DNA from: Dehalococcoidia bacterium UBA3254
Lineage (GTDB): Bacteria > Chloroflexota > Dehalococcoidia > Dehalococcoidales > UBA3254
Reading direction: 5' to 3'
DNA: 14,359 nt
NCBI GenBank assembly: GCA_002362735.1
Contig: DEUU01000481.1
Location: 1 to 14,359 of the forward strand
Shown in pieces: positions 11,611-14,359 of the stretch. The notes beneath the pieces were generated by a model. That model saw nothing but the letters and a program-made list of their open reading frames with translations. It made no database searches and was not told where the DNA came from. The translations under genes and the position numbers were made by a program. The number at the start of each line of letters is the position of its first letter. The first letter of the stretch is position 1.

Positions 11611-14359
11611 TTATTTCTTCAATCCCTTCGCAAATGAGTCAGAATATAATGGTGCCCATTTAGAACTATATACCTCCGGTGAAGAGAAGCCCTGAATATA
11701 AAAGATGATTTGCCCCATTTCCTGATTCGTTAACACTTCTTTCCAGGGAGGCATATTGGTAGTCTCCAACCCATTTTCCACGAACCAGACATACTGCCCA
11801 TATTGCGTAATTTCCAGGCTGGCGGCAATCAGACTATAAGGATAGGGTTTGATGTAGCCGCCTGGATTGGCTCCGGAGGCTTCACCCTTACCGGAACCGT
11901 CTCCACCGTGACATTGTGCACAGTATAGATTATAATACTGGCCACCCATCGTATAATCTTGCTTGGTTCCACTAACCAGAGGATTTGAGTTGTTTGCGGC
12001 AAACCCTGCACTCTCCTGGAGAGAGGTCTGATGACTGACAGTGCGAATAGCTCCGTTCACAAAACTTTCTTCATAAGTGGCTATCAGCCAGCGAGTGTTT
12101 TCATCCAGTGACCAGCCCCAGGGCGGCATTTTGGTCCCCGGTACACCCTCGGAAATGCGCCAGAAATGGAAAGTATCCGGAGGTGGAGGATAGCGGGATA
12201 TCCTTTCATGCAGGTTAGCCGGCACCGTCAAGGCTTCCCTGGCATAGGTTCCTTCTCCGTTACCTGAACAACCGTGGCAGGTCAAACACTTCTGAGAGAA
12301 AAGGAGTTTACCATTTTCAAAAATCTGGCCCCATTGAATTCCAGCCTGTAAGGGACCGGAGTAAACCATATCCTGAGGGTTATAACCTGCAGAGACCTGG
12401 GTTTGTAGTGATAGATTGGGGTTTGTCTTATCCTGATATTCCTGAGGCACCACCGGGAAGAAATTATTGCTTGCCAAATCCTTCCCCCCCGTTTCAGCCG
12501 GACCACCCAGATTTTGCACATAAGAGGTAAGAGCGTTAAGGTCATCCTCACTTAAGAATTTAAATAGCGGCATGAGGCTGCGTGGAGAAACTGATCTGGG
12601 GTCTTCAAAGTGAACGATCAGCCACTGGGTGGGTCTCTTGCCGCCAATTCGCATCAGGTTTGGACCAGTGCGTTCGGTACCGATAAAGTTAGGTACGGAA
12701 TAATAATAATCTCCGGAATTGGAGACATCACCCTGAGCCCAGTCGTACACCCGGGTCTCCTGTGAATGACAGTAAACACAACCGTTGGCTTTGTAAATCT
12801 GCTCTCCCTGAAACTCAAGCTGCGTTAACTGGTGAGCATTCTGAGTCGGAGAATAGGAGTTGAAGATATACGGCAGAAGGACCACCATCAATGTCATCAG
12901 GGCAAACAAAGCCAGGCCTCCGCCGGCAACTGCAGGAATATTCAAACCGCTGGTGATCCGCGTAAGTCTTCTGTCCCTGGGAGTTTCGGGCCTCGAGCTG
13001 GCAATCACTGGAATTGGGCTAGTATCTATTCCTTCAACCGGCAGTGGCGTTGGCCAATCGATACCGCGTTCACCGGCCTCCAGGGCAGGAACGACGGGTT
13101 TAAAGAGACTGCTTATTATTGTACCAAAGAAAATAAACGCTGAGACAACCACGATGCCTCCCGAAATAGCCCGGGCAAAAAGCATGATCCGTAATGTCGG
13201 TAAAGTTTCGATAACATTGATATGACTCCACCAGTTGGAGTTTTGCTGGATACCTAAAATAAGCATTGAAAGAAAGAAAAAGGCGAAGCCAAAGAGCATC
13301 ATCCAGAAGGTGATGGACATAAGTCTGTAATTTACCAATCTTCCAGTAATTTTAGGGATAAGCCAAAAACCCAGGGCTACAGCCAGAAATGCGAAAGACC
13401 CCAGGAAAGCCAGGTGAGAGTGACCGACGACCCATTGCGAAAAATGGATAAAAGCATTCACATTCCTGGCACTTTGGAAAACGCCTTCAAGAGAGATCGC
13501 TACGTAATTAATGACACCCACCATCGCTGCCGCCAAAATGGGATTATGCCAGACACGACCCCAGGAACCGCGCATGGTCATGAACATATTGGCGGAAAAA
13601 GCCAGCACCGGGATTGCCATAAGAAAGCTCATGGTTACGGCCGTCGTTTTTACAAAGTCCGGAATGGGAGCCTGAAGCAAGTGATGGGATCCAACACCGG
13701 AGTAGAAGAAAGCCGTGCCGAAAAAGCTGATCAGGCCCAAAGTAAAGCTATAGAGTGGTCTTTTCAGCACGACCGGGACAATATAATACCAGGCAGGCAA
13801 ACCGAGTGTCGTGATCCAGAGACCAAAAAAGTTATGACCAAAATACCAGTTCATCATGGCATCCATAACTCCATTTAAGGCGCCCTGCGGCGGTTGCCAG
13901 ATGACATTGCCAATGGCATAGAATATCGGAAACCAGGTTAGAGTTGCCATATAGAACCAGGCTGAAATATAAAGTTTTCTCTCATTGCGGCTAATCACAG
14001 TACTGTAAATGATGAAAGCCATAACAATCACGAGTACGATGAGAATAATATCAATAACCCAGGGGTACTCGGCATATTCCTTACCCTGGCTTCCACCCAG
14101 TAAAATCCAGATTCCTCCGCCTATCACTGCGGCATTCCAGAGTACAGCTACAATTTTGGAAAGCCAGGGAAAACGTAGTGGAGTCGCACAGACCCGGGGA
14201 ACAATGTAAAACATGGCCCCTAGCAGGAATGAAGAAAGGAAACCATAAATTAAACTATCGAAATGAAACGGTCTCATTCTACCAAAGGTTAACAACGATT
14301 CATCCAGAAAATTAGGAAAAACAAATTTGGTGGCCAAAAAGAAGCAAAATAAATAATGC
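11611..14359 (-). CDS. Fused cbb3-type cytochrome c oxidase CcoN-CcoO-CcoP-like protein (N-terminus outside window)
   Basis: One continuous frame, open at the window edge; residue numbers count from the codon at 14337. Residues 1-415 are a haem-copper oxidase subunit I of the CcoN type: low-spin haem ligand H25 (MRPFHFD), Cu-B ligands H168 (WYFGHN) and H218-H219, Y278 at the position of the cross-linked tyrosine of cbb3 enzymes, E284, and H306/H308 (GHSH) for the two haems b. A proline-rich linker leads to one helix (about 469-491) and a CcoO domain with C520-V-Y-C-H524 and M589. Two further cytochrome c domains follow, C684-L-T-C-H688 with M737 and C806-A-Q-C-H810 with M862, like the dihaem part of CcoP. 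All c-haem domains follow the single helix, so they should face outside. The protein would reduce oxygen at the membrane. It heads the - strand run. Confidence 0.9.
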   Translation of the reverse strand, partial: HYLFCFFLATKFVFPNFLDESLLTFGRMRPFHFDSLIYGFLSSFLLGAMFYIVPRVCATPLRFPWLSKIVAVLWNAAVIGGGIWILLGGSQGKEYAEYPWVIDIILIVLVIVMAFIIYSTVISRNERKLYISAWFYMATLTWFPIFYAIGNVIWQPPQGALNGVMDAMMNWYFGHNFFGLWITTLGLPAWYYIVPVVLKRPLYSFTLGLISFFGTAFFYSGVGSHHLLQAPIPDFVKTTAVTMSFLMAIPVLAFSANMFMTMRGSWGRVWHNPILAAAMVGVINYVAISLEGVFQSARNVNAFIHFSQWVVGHSHLAFLGSFAFLAVALGFWLIPKITGRLVNYRLMSITFWMMLFGFAFFFLSMLILGIQQNSNWWSHINVIETLPTLRIMLFARAISGGIVVVSAFIFFGTIISSLFKPVVPALEAGERGIDWPTPLPVEGIDTSPIPVIASSRPETPRDRRLTRITSGLNIPAVAGGGLALFALMTLMVVLLPYIFNSYSPTQNAHQLTQLEFQGEQIYKANGCVYCHSQETRVYDWAQGDVSNSGDYYYSVPNFIGTERTGPNLMRIGGKRPTQWLIVHFEDPRSVSPRSLMPLFKFLSEDDLNALTSYVQNLGGPAETGGKDLASNNFFPVVPQEYQDKTNPNLSLQTQVSAGYNPQDMVYSGPLQAGIQWGQIFENGKLLFSQKCLTCHGCSGNGEGTYAREALTVPANLHERISRYPPPPDTFHFWRISEGVPGTKMPPWGWSLDENTRWLIATYEESFVNGAIRTVSHQTSLQESAGFAANNSNPLVSGTKQDYTMGGQYYNLYCAQCHGGDGSGKGEASGANPGGYIKPYPYSLIAASLEITQYGQYVWFVENGLETTNMPPWKEVLTNQEMGQIIFYIQGFSSPEVYSSKWAPLYSDSFAKGLKK

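Noticed and set aside
13414..13878. 154-codon open frame on the + strand
   Set aside because: It is antisense to the CcoN helices and reads as a low-complexity polar shadow with no ribosome binding site noted.
11611..14359. The large oxidase as a nitric oxide reductase (NorB-like)
   Set aside because: The GHSHLAFLG stretch is NorB-like, but the WYFGHN motif, the helix VII tyrosine (Y278) and the attached CcoO-type domain fit cbb3, and the NorB glutamate motif near the first metal histidine is missing.

Overview
The window looks bacterial. Genes are tightly packed, GC content is moderate, and most genes follow clear AGGAGG-type ribosome binding sites, with a few GTG or TTG starts. The gene content suggests a respiratory, probably anaerobic to microaerophilic bacterium, for example a Chloroflexota or deep-branching Firmicutes lineage. 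This placement is a guess: there is no rRNA or other marker. No mobile element, CRISPR array, tRNA or rRNA was seen.

Left part (1-3610): the C-terminal half of an MFS transporter (+, cut by the window edge); a glyoxalase II-like metallo-beta-lactamase-fold hydrolase (-); a 40-codon frame that looks like the first strand of a cupin and may be a remnant; a protein with two CDGSH iron-sulfur motifs (+); and an SDR enzyme resembling the short-chain type of L-threonine 3-dehydrogenase (+).

Right part (3731-14359): nine consecutive genes on the - strand. First in transcription order is an oxygen-reductase module. It starts with one very large polypeptide, open at the window edge, that joins a cbb3-type catalytic subunit (CcoN), the monohaem CcoO and a dihaem CcoP-like region. 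A two-helix protein resembling the CcoP membrane anchor and a four-helix bis-haem b protein with two H-x13-H motifs follow. A 185-bp gap then carries three dyads at an exact 17-bp period, a likely CRP/FNR-family operator. Downstream lies a complex iron-sulfur molybdoenzyme (CISM) module: a four-cluster ferredoxin, an NrfD/PsrC-like membrane subunit, a bis-MGD molybdo- or tungstoenzyme without an export signal, and a cytochrome b of the formate dehydrogenase gamma type. A UbiA-family prenyltransferase without its second aspartate motif and a class I methyltransferase end the run.

A reasonable reading is a single respiratory locus. The molybdoenzyme exchanges electrons with the membrane through NrfD and/or cytochrome b, UbiA and the methyltransferase may serve an isoprenoid quinone, and a compacted cbb3-type oxidase consumes electrons. 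No bc1 complex is visible here, so the link between the two modules is open. The most unusual features are the N-O-P oxidase fusion with a possible detached anchor, the 17-bp operator array, the CISM with two kinds of membrane subunit, and the altered UbiA protein.
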